Shown one piece after another: positions 1 to 9,340 of a DNA stretch of 64,000 bases; the stretch's first letter is position 1, and every line of letters begins with the position of its first letter. Location of the stretch: the NCBI RefSeq assembly GCF_000368685.1, contig NZ_KB849627.1, positions 148,963 to 212,962 of the forward strand. The letters run 5' to 3'. This DNA is from Acinetobacter baylyi DSM 14961 = CIP 107474 (GTDB lineage: Bacteria > Pseudomonadota > Gammaproteobacteria > Pseudomonadales > Moraxellaceae). The notes under the pieces are model-generated. The model ran no database searches and was not told the DNA's origin. It saw only the letters and a program-made list of their open reading frames with translations. The position numbers and the translations under genes were made by a program.

Positions 1-1009
1 TTCTTGTTGCAGACGAACGCGCATCAGCAAAAATATGTAAGACTTGACCAATGCTTTCAATACGAAACACCAATAAATTTGCCATGAGAATGGCAGCAAC
101 AAATTGCCCCACTTGCAACTGATTTTGACCAATTAAATAAGCACCAAATGCAATGACCCATAAGTAAGAACCCGCAATAATCACTTGCGGAATAGGCAAG
201 CGTTTTGCACTTGTCTTGATGGTCTGAATAGAATGATAAATAAATAGATCTACAGCATGGTTAAAACGTTGTAAAAGCTTCTCTTCGAGTTGAAAAGCTT
301 TAACTACCCGAATTCCATTCACGCTCTCTGCCAAGGTATCGCTGACTTTTTCGTATGCAGATGCAACTTGATGGTCCAGAACGACTAATTGATTGGTCAG
401 TTTAAATAGAACCCAAAGCCCTAAAAAAATAAATAATAAGGGAACAAGGCCAAGCCCAGGATGATACCAACACAAGAGCCCAATGGTTACGGTAACAACC
501 AAACTTGACTCAAACACTTGCCGCCAAAAGTTAATGAGTGCTTCTTTTAACTTATCTGAATCACGTGTTGTGCGTGATAATACCTCTCCCAACCCATGCT
601 TCCAGTGCCATGAAACATCTAAATGCTGTACTTGGCTAAATATTCTTTCTCTTAAAATACTCAGTAGTTGCTGACCAATGCTTAAAGCACTTAACCCTGC
701 CAGATACTGAATAACAGCTCTAATACTGGCAATACTCGTAAGTAAAATGAACCAAAACCAAGGATTTAAAGGATCATTAATAGCATGCTGAAATAAGGTT
801 TCTCGTTCACTATGTTTTAAGGTATCAATCGCATGTCCGATTGAATATTGTTGAAGTGCTAACCCGATATTCGCAATAATAAATAAAGTCGCCGTCAATA
901 AGAAACGAAATGGCATGAAACGATATAAAGCCAAACTTCGTAATAATGGATAATTTTCAAACATAAAAGATAGTAAAAATTTAAGATTCCATTTTATTGC
1001 CAGATTCAT
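1..1009 (-). CDS. ABC exporter, N-terminal membrane half (cut by the window edge)
   Basis: The frame stays open from an ATG at 1009 to the first base of the window, giving about 336 residues of a protein that continues outside. Several hydrophobic helices are visible (residues about 30-50, 85-105, 150-185 and 265-310). Sequences such as SRTTRDSDKLKEAL and SVNGIRVVKAFQLEEK are typical of the ABC_membrane domain of half-transporters of the MsbA/multidrug type. The ATPase domain would lie beyond the edge and cannot be seen. A second ATG 15 codons in (MFENYPLL) is an alternative start. The gene is divergent from the desulfinase-like gene at 1248. The substrate cannot be told from this half. Confidence 0.75.
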   Translation of the reverse strand, partial: MNLAIKWNLKFLLSFMFENYPLLRSLALYRFMPFRFLLTATLFIIANIGLALQQYSIGHAIDTLKHSERETLFQHAINDPLNPWFWFILLTSIASIRAVIQYLAGLSALSIGQQLLSILRERIFSQVQHLDVSWHWKHGLGEVLSRTTRDSDKLKEALINFWRQVFESSLVVTVTIGLLCWYHPGLGLVPLLFIFLGLWVLFKLTNQLVVLDHQVASAYEKVSDTLAESVNGIRVVKAFQLEEKLLQRFNHAVDLFIYHSIQTIKTSAKRLPIPQVIIAGSYLWVIAFGAYLIGQNQLQVGQFVAAILMANLLVFRIESIGQVLHIFADARSSATR

Positions 1010-1083
1010 GCCAAATTAGTGATCTGCAAAAAAAATTTAAATCATTGTTTTATATTGTTTTTATATGGCGCTATTTATATAGG

Positions 1084-1099
1084 TGTTGTTTTTAAAACA
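1084..1099. promoter_or_regulatory. Candidate shared sulfur-locus operator, copy 1
   Basis: The motif TGTTGTTTTTAAAACA sits in the 238-bp divergent region, 148 bp upstream of the desulfinase-like start at 1248, inside a longer imperfect inverted repeat (AGGTGTT...AACACCT, 1081-1102). A copy with one mismatch occurs at 12494-12509, 141 bp upstream of the other desulfinase-like gene. The match and the similar distances suggest a common regulator, perhaps of the LysR type that controls sulfonate use. The regulator is an inference, as none is encoded nearby. Confidence 0.45.
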
Positions 1100-1247
1100 C
1101 CTGCGGAATTCTTGTGTTGTAATCGCAACAAATTTTGATATATCAACATCATAAAAAAAGATATTAAAAATAATTCATAAATATCAATAAATTAATGAAT
1201 GGCATCAATTTTGCTTTAAAGCATGAAAACCTCAAAAGGATGTCACG

Positions 1248-2300
1248 ATGACAACACTTCAAACTCAACCATTAAACACACTTTGGTATACACGCTGCCC
1301 TGTACCAACTGGTCTAGGCATTTCAATTCAAAAAGGTTGGTTCAAAGAAAAGTTTAATGAGCAACAGATTGAAATAAAATCAATTCGAGAATCAAACTCT
1401 AAAGATATTCGCAACTCTCATTTTAACCACACCCTTGCCAATTCAGTTCGACATGGCGGTAGTATTCCAGCCATCTGGGCATATGCATCTGGTCAAAAAA
1501 CCAAAGTGATTGGCTTATCTTGGGCGGATGAAGTTCAATTGTTATTAACGCGCTACGATTCAAATATCAAAACTGTTGCAGATTTAAAAGACAAACGGTT
1601 TGGTATTCCTTCGAATCAAGATGCAATTATTGATTTCTCACGTGCACAGGCGATTCGTGGTCTAGAGAATGCCTTAAAAACGGTAAATTTGAAGGTAACT
1701 GATCTTGAGTTAGTCGATTGTTTGCGAGCAGATATTTTAGCCGCACAGCAACAACAGCCTGAAGAAAATGATTCAAGTTTTTATGGTAATCGCAACAAAA
1801 TCAATGCAAGTGCAGAGATCGTAGCATTAATTAAAGGTGATGTTGATGCTATTTTTCTAAAAGGTGCACACGCTGCGCAAATTGCTCATGATTTCGCCCT
1901 GCATACCATTATTGATATTGGCTCACATCCAGACCCTATTCTACGCTCTAATAATGGAACACCAAGAACGCTGACTGTAGATGAAGATTTTCTAACACAA
2001 TATCCAGAGCAAGCCCAAGCGATTGTCGATGCTGTTTTACAAGCAGAACAATGGGCCCATGCACATGCCGATGAAACCCATCGTTATTTGGCAAAAGAAT
2101 GTAATAGTAGTGAGCAATGGGTTCATGCGGCGTATGGTGCAGATGCGCATCTGAAACTGAACACTAACTTTGATGAGACTTCCATTATTGCTTTACAAGA
2201 CCTGAGTGACTTTCTCTATCGCTGGAACTTTATTCCTGCACAAATTAATGTTCGTAAATGGCTGGCGCAGGATATTTCTATTCAAGCTCAAGTAGCGTAA
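1248..2300 (+). CDS. DszB-like sulfinate desulfinase (periplasmic-binding-protein fold)
   Basis: This 350-residue protein belongs to the SsuA/NMT1-fold family, and automatic annotation would probably call it an ABC substrate-binding protein. It has no signal peptide. It has the motif TRCPVP with Cys17, then His58 (SHFNH) and Arg68 followed by GG. From memory, this matches the catalytic Cys27, His60 and Arg70-x-Gly-Gly of the desulfinase DszB, including the 10-residue His-Arg spacing. DszB releases sulfite from an aryl sulfinate. I infer a cytoplasmic C-S cleaving enzyme for sulfur scavenging; the substrate is unknown. An AAGGA ribosome site precedes the start, and the gene is transcribed alone toward the large sulfur operon. 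A paralogue lies at 11294-12352. Confidence 0.7.
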   Translation: MTTLQTQPLNTLWYTRCPVPTGLGISIQKGWFKEKFNEQQIEIKSIRESNSKDIRNSHFNHTLANSVRHGGSIPAIWAYASGQKTKVIGLSWADEVQLLLTRYDSNIKTVADLKDKRFGIPSNQDAIIDFSRAQAIRGLENALKTVNLKVTDLELVDCLRADILAAQQQQPEENDSSFYGNRNKINASAEIVALIKGDVDAIFLKGAHAAQIAHDFALHTIIDIGSHPDPILRSNNGTPRTLTVDEDFLTQYPEQAQAIVDAVLQAEQWAHAHADETHRYLAKECNSSEQWVHAAYGADAHLKLNTNFDETSIIALQDLSDFLYRWNFIPAQINVRKWLAQDISIQAQVA

Positions 2301-2314
2301 CGATACAAAAAGCA

Positions 2315-2350
2315 AAAAGGTTGTCTTGATGACAACCTTTTTTATTTTTA
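2315..2350 (+). terminator. Rho-independent terminator of the rightward desulfinase gene
   Basis: An AAAGGTTGTC/GACAACCTTT stem with a TTGAT loop is followed by a T-run, 15 bp after the stop at 2300. Confidence 0.85.
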
Positions 2351-2480
2351 GCATTCAAATTCAAGTAACCGTAAACTATCGTAGTAGTTAGCATCGGTAA
2401 TATTAATCTCTTTAATAACAATTATTTTAACGGAATCTTATCGAGTTTTATCCAATTTTAGGATTAGCTTTCAGCTGGAG

Positions 2481-2504
2481 TTACTTTGGTTTCGCCCAAA
2501 GTAA
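2481..2504. repeat. Perfect 9-bp inverted repeat in the convergent gap
   Basis: The 337-bp gap between the convergent genes (2301-2637) holds the terminator at 2315-2350 and this hairpin: TTACTTTGG, loop TTTCGC, CCAAAGTAA. No T-run follows on either strand, so it is not a standard terminator. A second weak stem (CCGAGT...ACTCGG, 2609-2637) directly follows the end of the leftward operon. A 78-codon frame across the gap has no recognisable domain and overlaps the SfnB-like gene. The hairpin may be a dispersed intergenic repeat; this window alone cannot show that. Confidence 0.4.
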
Positions 2505-2637
2505 CCAAAGGCATTGTCACCTACAAAACCTGTTCTTTTCTTGGATTTATTAAAACCTCTCGTAGAAACAGTCTCTTGTTTAAACCATGCAGGTTGCAGA
2601 TGACGTTTCCGAGTATCATATTTACTTTCAAACTCGG

Positions 2638-3906
2638 TTATTTACTAAATTTAGTCACATTTTCCGCCTGCTTCTTTAGAAGTACGGAGTTGTATTCTCC
2701 TGGTGGAATATTATTTAAATAATAATTTCCAACATGATAGAGCCTCCAGCGAATTGGATCATGAGTGGTATGGGTTCGTGCATTACGCCAGAAACGGTCT
2801 AGATTCCACTTCGACAAGGTTGAACTTGCCCCGAGTAATCCAAAAATTTCACTCGAAATTTTTAAAGATGCATGATCAGACTGACTTCGTGTAGCAGCAA
2901 CCGATAAAATCAGTTCTGTTTGTAAGTCTTCATCTTCTACATTTGCCAAATGCTGTTCAAAAATCTGTGCCGAACGATCCAATAATGCCTCGGCTGAACG
3001 AACCAAAACAGCAAACTCACCAATTTGTTTAATGATATGAGATTCATGTGTAGGTGAATCGACGCCACTTTCCACCCATGGACGAGCATGATGTTGTAAA
3101 TAATCAATCCCGCCTTGTAATGCCCCTTTGGCAATTCCTGTGTCCATTGCAGCATGTAAAATCTGAGGCCAAGTAAGCCCTGTACGTAAAACCGTACCTA
3201 AACCACCTGTATTTCGTTTGGCCACATAACGTTCATCAACAACCACATCTTTAAAATTAACAGTGCCACTGACGCTATTATTTTGGCCCATCGCATCCCA
3301 GTCATTGAGCAACTCTACTCCCTGCGTATCTCGATGAATTAAAATTGAAACTGGTCCGTCATCACTACCCGCAAATAAAGAAATCCATTCTGCAAGTAAA
3401 GAACCCGTAGAATAGAATTTACTACCGTTTAAAATTAATTTTCCTTCTGAGTTTCGCTCTACTCGCGTCTTATGCTGGAATTTATCTTTACCACCCACTT
3501 CTGCAAGTGCATTGCCCAAACGTTTTCCACTTAATACATCGGCAAGTAATTGATCACGGATTTCATCGTCATAGCCAGTTAAAATTCCTCGGAACATAGT
3601 GAAGTGAATCTGTAATAACTGCCCTACACCACCATCGGCAGATGAAATAATTTTCACCACATTCACTAATGTTGAAATACTGGCACCTAAGCCTCCAAAT
3701 TGCTTAGGTACAATAATCGCGGTTAAACCAGCTTCTGAAATTAAACGCGCCTGATCATAAGGTACGGTCTTGTTATAACTTGGGTTTCGAGCAAATTGAT
3801 TCAGTTGATTTGCCATCTCTTTTGCAATTTCAAGTGCTTCTTGCTCGCTTTGAATGTGTCTTACGCTACCTAATTTTAAAAAACTGTGTTGGTTAATATC
3901 ATTCAT
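2638..3906 (-). CDS. SfnB/DszC-like flavin-dependent monooxygenase (acyl-CoA dehydrogenase fold)
   Basis: This 422-residue protein has the acyl-CoA dehydrogenase fold: an N-terminal helical domain (IVPKQFGGLGAS, about residues 65-77), a middle beta domain (LNGSKFYSTGSLLAEWI) and a C-terminal helical bundle ending in LDRFWRNARTHTTHDPIRW. That C-terminal motif is typical of the sulfur-acquisition branch (SfnB, DszC), whose members use reduced FMN and oxygen to oxidise organosulfur compounds instead of dehydrogenating acyl-CoA; the length is also right. It is the last gene of the leftward operon, 27 bp after the transporter ATPase. I expect it to oxidise the imported sulfur compound or act before the SsuD-like enzyme. 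A flavin reductase would be needed and none is in the operon. Confidence 0.8.
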   Translation of the reverse strand: MNDINQHSFLKLGSVRHIQSEQEALEIAKEMANQLNQFARNPSYNKTVPYDQARLISEAGLTAIIVPKQFGGLGASISTLVNVVKIISSADGGVGQLLQIHFTMFRGILTGYDDEIRDQLLADVLSGKRLGNALAEVGGKDKFQHKTRVERNSEGKLILNGSKFYSTGSLLAEWISLFAGSDDGPVSILIHRDTQGVELLNDWDAMGQNNSVSGTVNFKDVVVDERYVAKRNTGGLGTVLRTGLTWPQILHAAMDTGIAKGALQGGIDYLQHHARPWVESGVDSPTHESHIIKQIGEFAVLVRSAEALLDRSAQIFEQHLANVEDEDLQTELILSVAATRSQSDHASLKISSEIFGLLGASSTLSKWNLDRFWRNARTHTTHDPIRWRLYHVGNYYLNNIPPGEYNSVLLKKQAENVTKFSK

Positions 3907-3933
3907 TTTTAACTCCAGAAAATCTGTTCTTCT

Positions 3934-5751
3934 TTATGCACTAACTTCAATTAGGTTGTTTTTAAACAAGCTTGGCGCATGTGTAAGCAAAGTTTTGGTA
4001 TATGTATGTTGAGGATGACTCAGCACTTGATCTGTTTCACCATATTCAACAATATGTCCATTTTTTAATACGGCGACTCGATCTGCGATTGCACGAACAA
4101 CCCCTAGGTTATGGGTCACAAATAGTAAGGTCACACCTTGCTGCTGGAGGTCTTGTAGCAGTTTTAAAATAGATGCCTGAACTGAAACATCCAAAGCAGA
4201 GGTAATTTCATCACAAATCAAAACATCCGGTTGGCACAGCAAAGCTCGTGCGATAGCCACACGTTGTCGTTCTCCACCCGATAAATCTCTGGGATAGAGT
4301 TCCTGAACTTGTAGAGGCAGAGAGACTTGTTTAAGTATCTGTATGACTTTTTCTATGGCTTCTTGTCGAGATGCTCCAAAGAAATGCTGCACAACTTTAA
4401 TTAATGTCTGACCAATCGTATGCGCTGGATTCAAGGCTTTATAAGGGTTTTGAAAGATATATTGCAGTTTATGTCGCTGCTGCAAATGACGCTGTTGCCC
4501 ACGCAAGGATAAGACTTCATCTGCTAATGTAATTTGTCCATCTGCATTTTCATTCAGGCCAGCAATTACACGTGACAAAGTTGTCTTACCTGAACCCGAT
4601 TCACCAACCAACGCTAAACATTCGCCTTTTTTGAGTTGAAATGAGATATCAAAAAGTGCCTGTTGCTGCCCATACCATGCATTAATATGTTCAACTTTTA
4701 GCAGTGCTTCTCGATCAGCTTCTCGTTCAATAACCTGATGATCAATCTCTTTAAAATTAATCACACCAACATGATCCGAATGATGACAAGCAACAAAATG
4801 TGGGTCAAACTCATCTTTTAATTGAGTTAATTCAGGTTGTTTTTGACGGCATATGTCTGTGGCGAAACTACAACGTATTGCAAAAGCACATCCCGCTGGC
4901 CGCTCATTTGGTGACGGCGCGTGCCCTTCAATCGGAGATAAATATTTACGAATGGCCACATCGGGAATGGCGTTCAGTAAACCTTGTGTATAAGGGTGTT
5001 TAGGGGTTTCAAATAGTTGGGTTAATATCGCATCTTCAGCAATTCGCCCTGAATATAAAACAATCACTCGATCAGCAATGTCTTTTACAACTGTTAAATC
5101 ATGCGATACATAAATAGCAGCAACATTATATTCACGACATAATTTACGAATGATGTTCAACACCAAAGTCTGCGTCGTCACATCTAGGGCGGTCGTTGGC
5201 TCATCTAAAACAATCAAACGTGGCTGTAGCAAAAACGCCAATGCCAATAAAATTCGTTGTTGTTGTCCACCTGAAAGTTGATGGGGATAACGCTTGAGAA
5301 ATAGCTTATCATGAGGTAATCCCACTTCATCTAAAATTTTGGCTACTTTCAGGTATTTTTCAGCACTTGATAACTGTGCCTGATGGACTTCTAATAATTC
5401 AAATAAATGTTGACCAATACTTAATGCTGGGTTGAGTGCCGTTCCAGGATCTTGAGCGACATGACTAATTTTATAGCCACGAACCTGACGTAAAGCATGA
5501 TCATCTAAACTGAGAATATCCTCATCATCCAGTTCGATTGTGCCTTGAATAATCTTGGCACCATGCCGTGCATAGCCCAATAAAGCACTTGATAATGTCG
5601 TTTTACCAGAACCACTCTCCCCGACCAGACCTAGAACTTCACCTTCTCGCAAGTTAAATGAAATATTAGAAACGATATAATTACCGGTGTTTACCAATGC
5701 TACGGTTAAGTCTGTTACGGTCAATACGCTTTTTTTAAATGTATTTGCCAT
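3934..5751 (-). CDS. Dipeptide-type ABC importer ATPase, two fused nucleotide-binding domains
   Basis: At 605 residues this is a DppD-DppF-like tandem, as in GsiA. Each half has a Walker A motif (GESGSGKTTLS twice), an ABC signature (LSGGQQQR and LSGGERQR) and a Walker B (LIVLDEP; VLICDE). The first half ends in the oligopeptide-transporter C-terminal region with a Cys cluster (CAFAIRCSFATDIC), which in this family can hold an iron-sulfur centre. The ATG lies 2 bp after the permease stop, with the ribosome site GAGGAA inside the permease end, so translation is probably coupled. It energises the importer formed with the two permeases and the lipoprotein upstream in the operon. Confidence 0.9.
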   Translation of the reverse strand: MANTFKKSVLTVTDLTVALVNTGNYIVSNISFNLREGEVLGLVGESGSGKTTLSSALLGYARHGAKIIQGTIELDDEDILSLDDHALRQVRGYKISHVAQDPGTALNPALSIGQHLFELLEVHQAQLSSAEKYLKVAKILDEVGLPHDKLFLKRYPHQLSGGQQQRILLALAFLLQPRLIVLDEPTTALDVTTQTLVLNIIRKLCREYNVAAIYVSHDLTVVKDIADRVIVLYSGRIAEDAILTQLFETPKHPYTQGLLNAIPDVAIRKYLSPIEGHAPSPNERPAGCAFAIRCSFATDICRQKQPELTQLKDEFDPHFVACHHSDHVGVINFKEIDHQVIEREADREALLKVEHINAWYGQQQALFDISFQLKKGECLALVGESGSGKTTLSRVIAGLNENADGQITLADEVLSLRGQQRHLQQRHKLQYIFQNPYKALNPAHTIGQTLIKVVQHFFGASRQEAIEKVIQILKQVSLPLQVQELYPRDLSGGERQRVAIARALLCQPDVLICDEITSALDVSVQASILKLLQDLQQQGVTLLFVTHNLGVVRAIADRVAVLKNGHIVEYGETDQVLSHPQHTYTKTLLTHAPSLFKNNLIEVSA

Positions 5752-5753
5752 AT

Positions 5754-6602
5754 TTATTTTTCCTCAATCCGAGCTGCTGCACGTCCAACGCCCTCTGCCA
5801 ATACATTGGTTCCAAGTGCAAACAAAGCAATTAAAATGACAGGAGTAAATACGGCCCATGGTTGAACTAATAAACCAGCGCGATTTTCATTAATCATGAG
5901 CCCCCAATCTGCTGCTGGAGGTGCCACGCCATAACCCAGAAAAGCCAAACCTGATAACATCCCCACTGCCCATGTCAGCATCACACCAAGATGAATGAGT
6001 AATGGTGTCAACATATTGGGTAAAATTTCACGGAATAGAATATAAGTTTTTGAATAACCAAGAATTCGGGCAGCTTCGATATATTCCTGTTCCACTAGGT
6101 TAAGTGCAACGCTTCGTGCAAGACGTACAACTCCAGGAATAAAAGCAATTGAAACTGTTAAAACAATGAGCCAAGGCTGTCGACCTAACATCGAAACAAT
6201 AAGTAAGACCAAAATAAGATCAGGAAAGGCCATAAAAACATCAGTCAGCCAAGTTACGAACTGATCAATCTTATTTCGGGCAAAAGCAGCGAGTATGCCC
6301 AAACTAGAACCAATCACTAATGCGACCAAACTGGCAGCCAGTGTCATCCAGATAATTGAAGCACCGCCAGCAAGTACACGTGACCAAACATCATGACCAA
6401 TATAGTCATAACCTAAAAATGATTTTTCTTCAGGTGGTCCATAAGTCAAGCCGACCAATGCAGTGGGCTCAAAGGGAACTAAGAATTGTCCAACCAGTGC
6501 AAAAATCAAAACTAGAGTTGTAACTACAAAGCCAAAACGTACTTGTCTTTCACGGATTAATGTTTGAAAAAAGTTTCTTTGATACCAATGAAGTGAGCTC
6601 AT
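5754..6602 (-). CDS. Dipeptide-type ABC importer permease (DppC family)
   Basis: This 282-residue membrane protein has an N-terminal helix, then five more segments with the EAA loop (EYIEAARILGYSKTYILFREILPN) that contacts the ATPase. I place the start at the ATG at 6602 and not at the longer upstream frame: a strong AGGAGG ribosome site precedes it and it overlaps the upstream permease stop as ATGA, which implies translational coupling. It is the DppC/GsiD-like partner of the permease at 6599-7750. Confidence 0.88.
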   Translation of the reverse strand: MSSLHWYQRNFFQTLIRERQVRFGFVVTTLVLIFALVGQFLVPFEPTALVGLTYGPPEEKSFLGYDYIGHDVWSRVLAGGASIIWMTLAASLVALVIGSSLGILAAFARNKIDQFVTWLTDVFMAFPDLILVLLIVSMLGRQPWLIVLTVSIAFIPGVVRLARSVALNLVEQEYIEAARILGYSKTYILFREILPNMLTPLLIHLGVMLTWAVGMLSGLAFLGYGVAPPAADWGLMINENRAGLLVQPWAVFTPVILIALFALGTNVLAEGVGRAAARIEEK

Positions 6603-7750
6603 TTCCCACCTCCTTGCTGAATATTCTTTAGAGCATTGCGACGATCGACAGGTTTTACCGTAATTGGTCGGCCAGATTTCCATAAACGTAATGCCTGACG
6701 GCGTCCTGGCGAACGTGCTTTATGTCTTTTTGCAGTTCGTATTTTTGGAGTGAGTAAAGTCGTGATTAAATCTGCAATTAAATTAACCATCACCACACAA
6801 ATGGTGAGCAATAAAACGATTGCTTGGATGGTCGGGATATCTCTCATTTCAATTGCTGCATTGAGCGCATTACCAATGCCAGGGTAACTGAAAACCACCT
6901 CAATAATGAGAGCACCACTCAGCAAAACTCGTATGGTCAATGCTGTACCCTGTACCACAGGAACCAATGCATTAGGTAAAACATGTTTCCAAATAATCCG
7001 GCGCTCAGGAATACCTCGCAGTCGTGCAGAAGTTACATATTCTGACTCTAATGCATCAATCATAGAACCACGTACTAAGCGCATTAGATAAGGTGTGAGT
7101 GATAAAGCTAAAGTTAAAATTGGTAAAATTAAAAACTCTAATTGACTATAAGGCGACTCATTAGGAATTAACAGCGATGCAGCAGGCAATACGTGTAAAA
7201 CCGATGTTGAAAAAAACATCATTAACCAAATCGCAATGACGAATCCTGGCACTGCTTTAAAAACGATAGAGCTTGAGACAACAATTCGGTCGAGTTTACT
7301 ATCACGATGAAGCGAGAGCCACACACCTAACACGACTGAAAGCGGTACAGTAACAACAATTACGAGACTCGTAAGCGCAACTGTATTACCAAAATAATTC
7401 TGAATAATTTGTAAAACAGGCACGTTGGAATCAATCGATTGCCCAAAATTACCTTGCAATAATTGACTCAACCAATGCCAGTATTGAAGCAATATCGGAT
7501 CATTCAGTCCCAATTGTTCACGAAGTATTTGTACCGTCGCTTCAGATGCTTCTGGTCCTAAAATGACGCGAGCTGGGTCAGATGGAAGTGCTTGTGTCGC
7601 AATAAAGACAACGAGACTAATAACAAAAACAACCAATATCCCTGACACCAAACGTGTCAAAAACCAAGGTAACCATGCAGGAAATTCAAATGACTTGGTA
7701 ATTGCTGGTTGTTGAATGGATGCTTCTATTTTGCTGGATTGAATTGTCAT
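6599..7750 (-). CDS. Dipeptide-type ABC importer permease (DppB family)
   Basis: This 383-residue permease has the N-terminal LASDPAR-like sequence of DppB (QALPSDPARVILG), the central binding-protein-dependent transport domain and an EAA loop (EYVTSARLRGIPERRIIWKHVLPN). It is longer than usual, with about 30 residues before the first helix and a basic tail of about 45 residues after the last (RTAKRHKARSPGRRQ). It starts 5 bp after the binding-protein stop. Confidence 0.88.
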   Translation of the reverse strand: MTIQSSKIEASIQQPAITKSFEFPAWLPWFLTRLVSGILVVFVISLVVFIATQALPSDPARVILGPEASEATVQILREQLGLNDPILLQYWHWLSQLLQGNFGQSIDSNVPVLQIIQNYFGNTVALTSLVIVVTVPLSVVLGVWLSLHRDSKLDRIVVSSSIVFKAVPGFVIAIWLMMFFSTSVLHVLPAASLLIPNESPYSQLEFLILPILTLALSLTPYLMRLVRGSMIDALESEYVTSARLRGIPERRIIWKHVLPNALVPVVQGTALTIRVLLSGALIIEVVFSYPGIGNALNAAIEMRDIPTIQAIVLLLTICVVMVNLIADLITTLLTPKIRTAKRHKARSPGRRQALRLWKSGRPITVKPVDRRNALKNIQQGGGK

Positions 7751-7755
7751 ATCGG

Positions 7756-9330
7756 TTACCCTCTGCGCCAGAATTCATCTGTACGCCATGCAGCGAAACC
7801 AGTGCGATCAGGTGTTACACCACCAATTTGGTTCGAATGTGCATCAAGGACATTATTAAACCCCCAAATGAGTAAACCACCTTGCTCATGTTGAATATGC
7901 TGTGCTTCGTGAACCAGAACTTTTCGTTTTTCTAAATCGGGTTGTTGCAATGCCGCATGCACTAGTTCGGTAAAACGCTCATTCTTAAATCGAGTTTTAT
8001 TATTTGCCGCACCCGGCCCATCAATTTGCAAAACTGTTAATAAGAAAGGACGTGAAACGTTCGAGCCTGTACTAAATGCCCAATCTTGTTTTACAGCATC
8101 CGCAAAAGTAGCAGCTTCAACCTGTTTAACATTAACAATGACACCTGCCTGAGCAGCATGTTGAGCAAAAACTAATGCGGCATTGCTATCTGGCCCTGTA
8201 TATAAATCGACCTTTAAACTGTTATTAAAACCAGCTTCTTTAAGCAAATGCTTGGCTTTATTCAAATCTTGCTTTCGTTGAGCGATATTGTGGTCATATA
8301 CAGGATCGCTAAATGAATAAAGATCATTTGCGACTCTTCCTTGTCCAGCTAAAGCCCTTTTAACTAAATCGTCTCTATTAGCAATTAATCTAAAAGCTTG
8401 TCGTACCCGAGCATCATTGAACGGTGCTTTAGACGTATTCATATCAAATGATTGCCAAGCATCGGTTTCCGATGAAACTAGATTTAGCCGTTTATTAGAC
8501 TGAATTAGAGCAATATGCTCAGCACTTACGCCAGAGGCAATATCAATTTGGCCGGATTGCAAAGCAGCAAGGCGCCCTGTCTGATCCTTAAAATCAATAA
8601 TTTCTATTGCATCTGCATAAGGTTGATTTTCTTTCCAGTAATTTTCAAAACGAATAAAACGTGAACGCTGACCAGGTGTAAAACTTTCAAGCTTAAATGG
8701 GCCAGCTCCAACTACATTTTTAACTGGATCATAATCTGTAGGAACAATACCACCCCAGCTCATCCACGCTTCTGGTAAAGCAACCAATCCCTTTCCCTGA
8801 GAAAAAGGAATTTCAACAGTGTATTCATCACGCTTTTTAATTGCATCTCTTTGTAAAGAATAAAGATAAGCTGCAAATGGTGAGGCAAGTTTGGGGTCAG
8901 TTAACCGTCTTAAAGAGAAAATGATATCATCAGCTGAAATGGTTTTACCATGATGAAACTCAAGCCCTTTTTTTAGACGAATAGTCCATTTCGTCCCATC
9001 ATCATTGGGTTCAGCAAATTCAGCAAGAGCAAGTTTTGGCTGAATATCTCTACCCCATTCCCATAACTTCGCGTACAAAGGCCAACCTCTAAACGCACTA
9101 GACATACCAATTGGTTTATGCGCGTCGAGATTACCTGCTTGGTTACCATTGATCACTCCAATTTTGATCACACCGCCTTTTTTCGGCGTATCACTTTGGG
9201 TTATAGCGGCAGTAGTACTTTCAGAGGATGAAGAATCAGGTTTAGAACATCCTGTGAGGCTGATTGCAGCAAAAGCACCAACACCTAATCCAGTTTGTTT
9301 AATGAGTTCCCTACGGGTAATTTTATTCAT
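7756..9330 (-). CDS. Dipeptide-type ABC substrate-binding lipoprotein (SBP_bac_5)
   Basis: This 524-residue protein has an RRELIKQTG twin-arginine-like leader and a lipobox LTGC, then a Ser-rich linker and an OppA/DppA-type binding domain (VVGAGPFKLESF, FNDARVRQAFRLIANRDDLV). It is the outer capture component of the importer in this operon. The genes around it encode sulfur-cleaving enzymes, so its ligand is probably an organosulfur compound and not a plain peptide; that is inference. The glutathione importer GsiABCD has the same architecture, so a thiol peptide cannot be excluded. Confidence 0.88.
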   Translation of the reverse strand: MNKITRRELIKQTGLGVGAFAAISLTGCSKPDSSSSESTTAAITQSDTPKKGGVIKIGVINGNQAGNLDAHKPIGMSSAFRGWPLYAKLWEWGRDIQPKLALAEFAEPNDDGTKWTIRLKKGLEFHHGKTISADDIIFSLRRLTDPKLASPFAAYLYSLQRDAIKKRDEYTVEIPFSQGKGLVALPEAWMSWGGIVPTDYDPVKNVVGAGPFKLESFTPGQRSRFIRFENYWKENQPYADAIEIIDFKDQTGRLAALQSGQIDIASGVSAEHIALIQSNKRLNLVSSETDAWQSFDMNTSKAPFNDARVRQAFRLIANRDDLVKRALAGQGRVANDLYSFSDPVYDHNIAQRKQDLNKAKHLLKEAGFNNSLKVDLYTGPDSNAALVFAQHAAQAGVIVNVKQVEAATFADAVKQDWAFSTGSNVSRPFLLTVLQIDGPGAANNKTRFKNERFTELVHAALQQPDLEKRKVLVHEAQHIQHEQGGLLIWGFNNVLDAHSNQIGGVTPDRTGFAAWRTDEFWRRG

Positions 9331-9340
9331 ACCTTCTCCC

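Noticed and set aside
2486..2722. 78-codon frame between the convergent sulfur genes
   Set aside because: It runs through the hairpin and into the SfnB-like gene, has no ribosome site or domain, and codon use looks random.
7756..9330. Reading the importer as a pure dipeptide or glutathione system unrelated to the sulfur enzymes
   Set aside because: Short gaps or overlaps and one direction link the importer to the monooxygenase and desulfinase genes, so a shared role is more likely, though the ligand is open.
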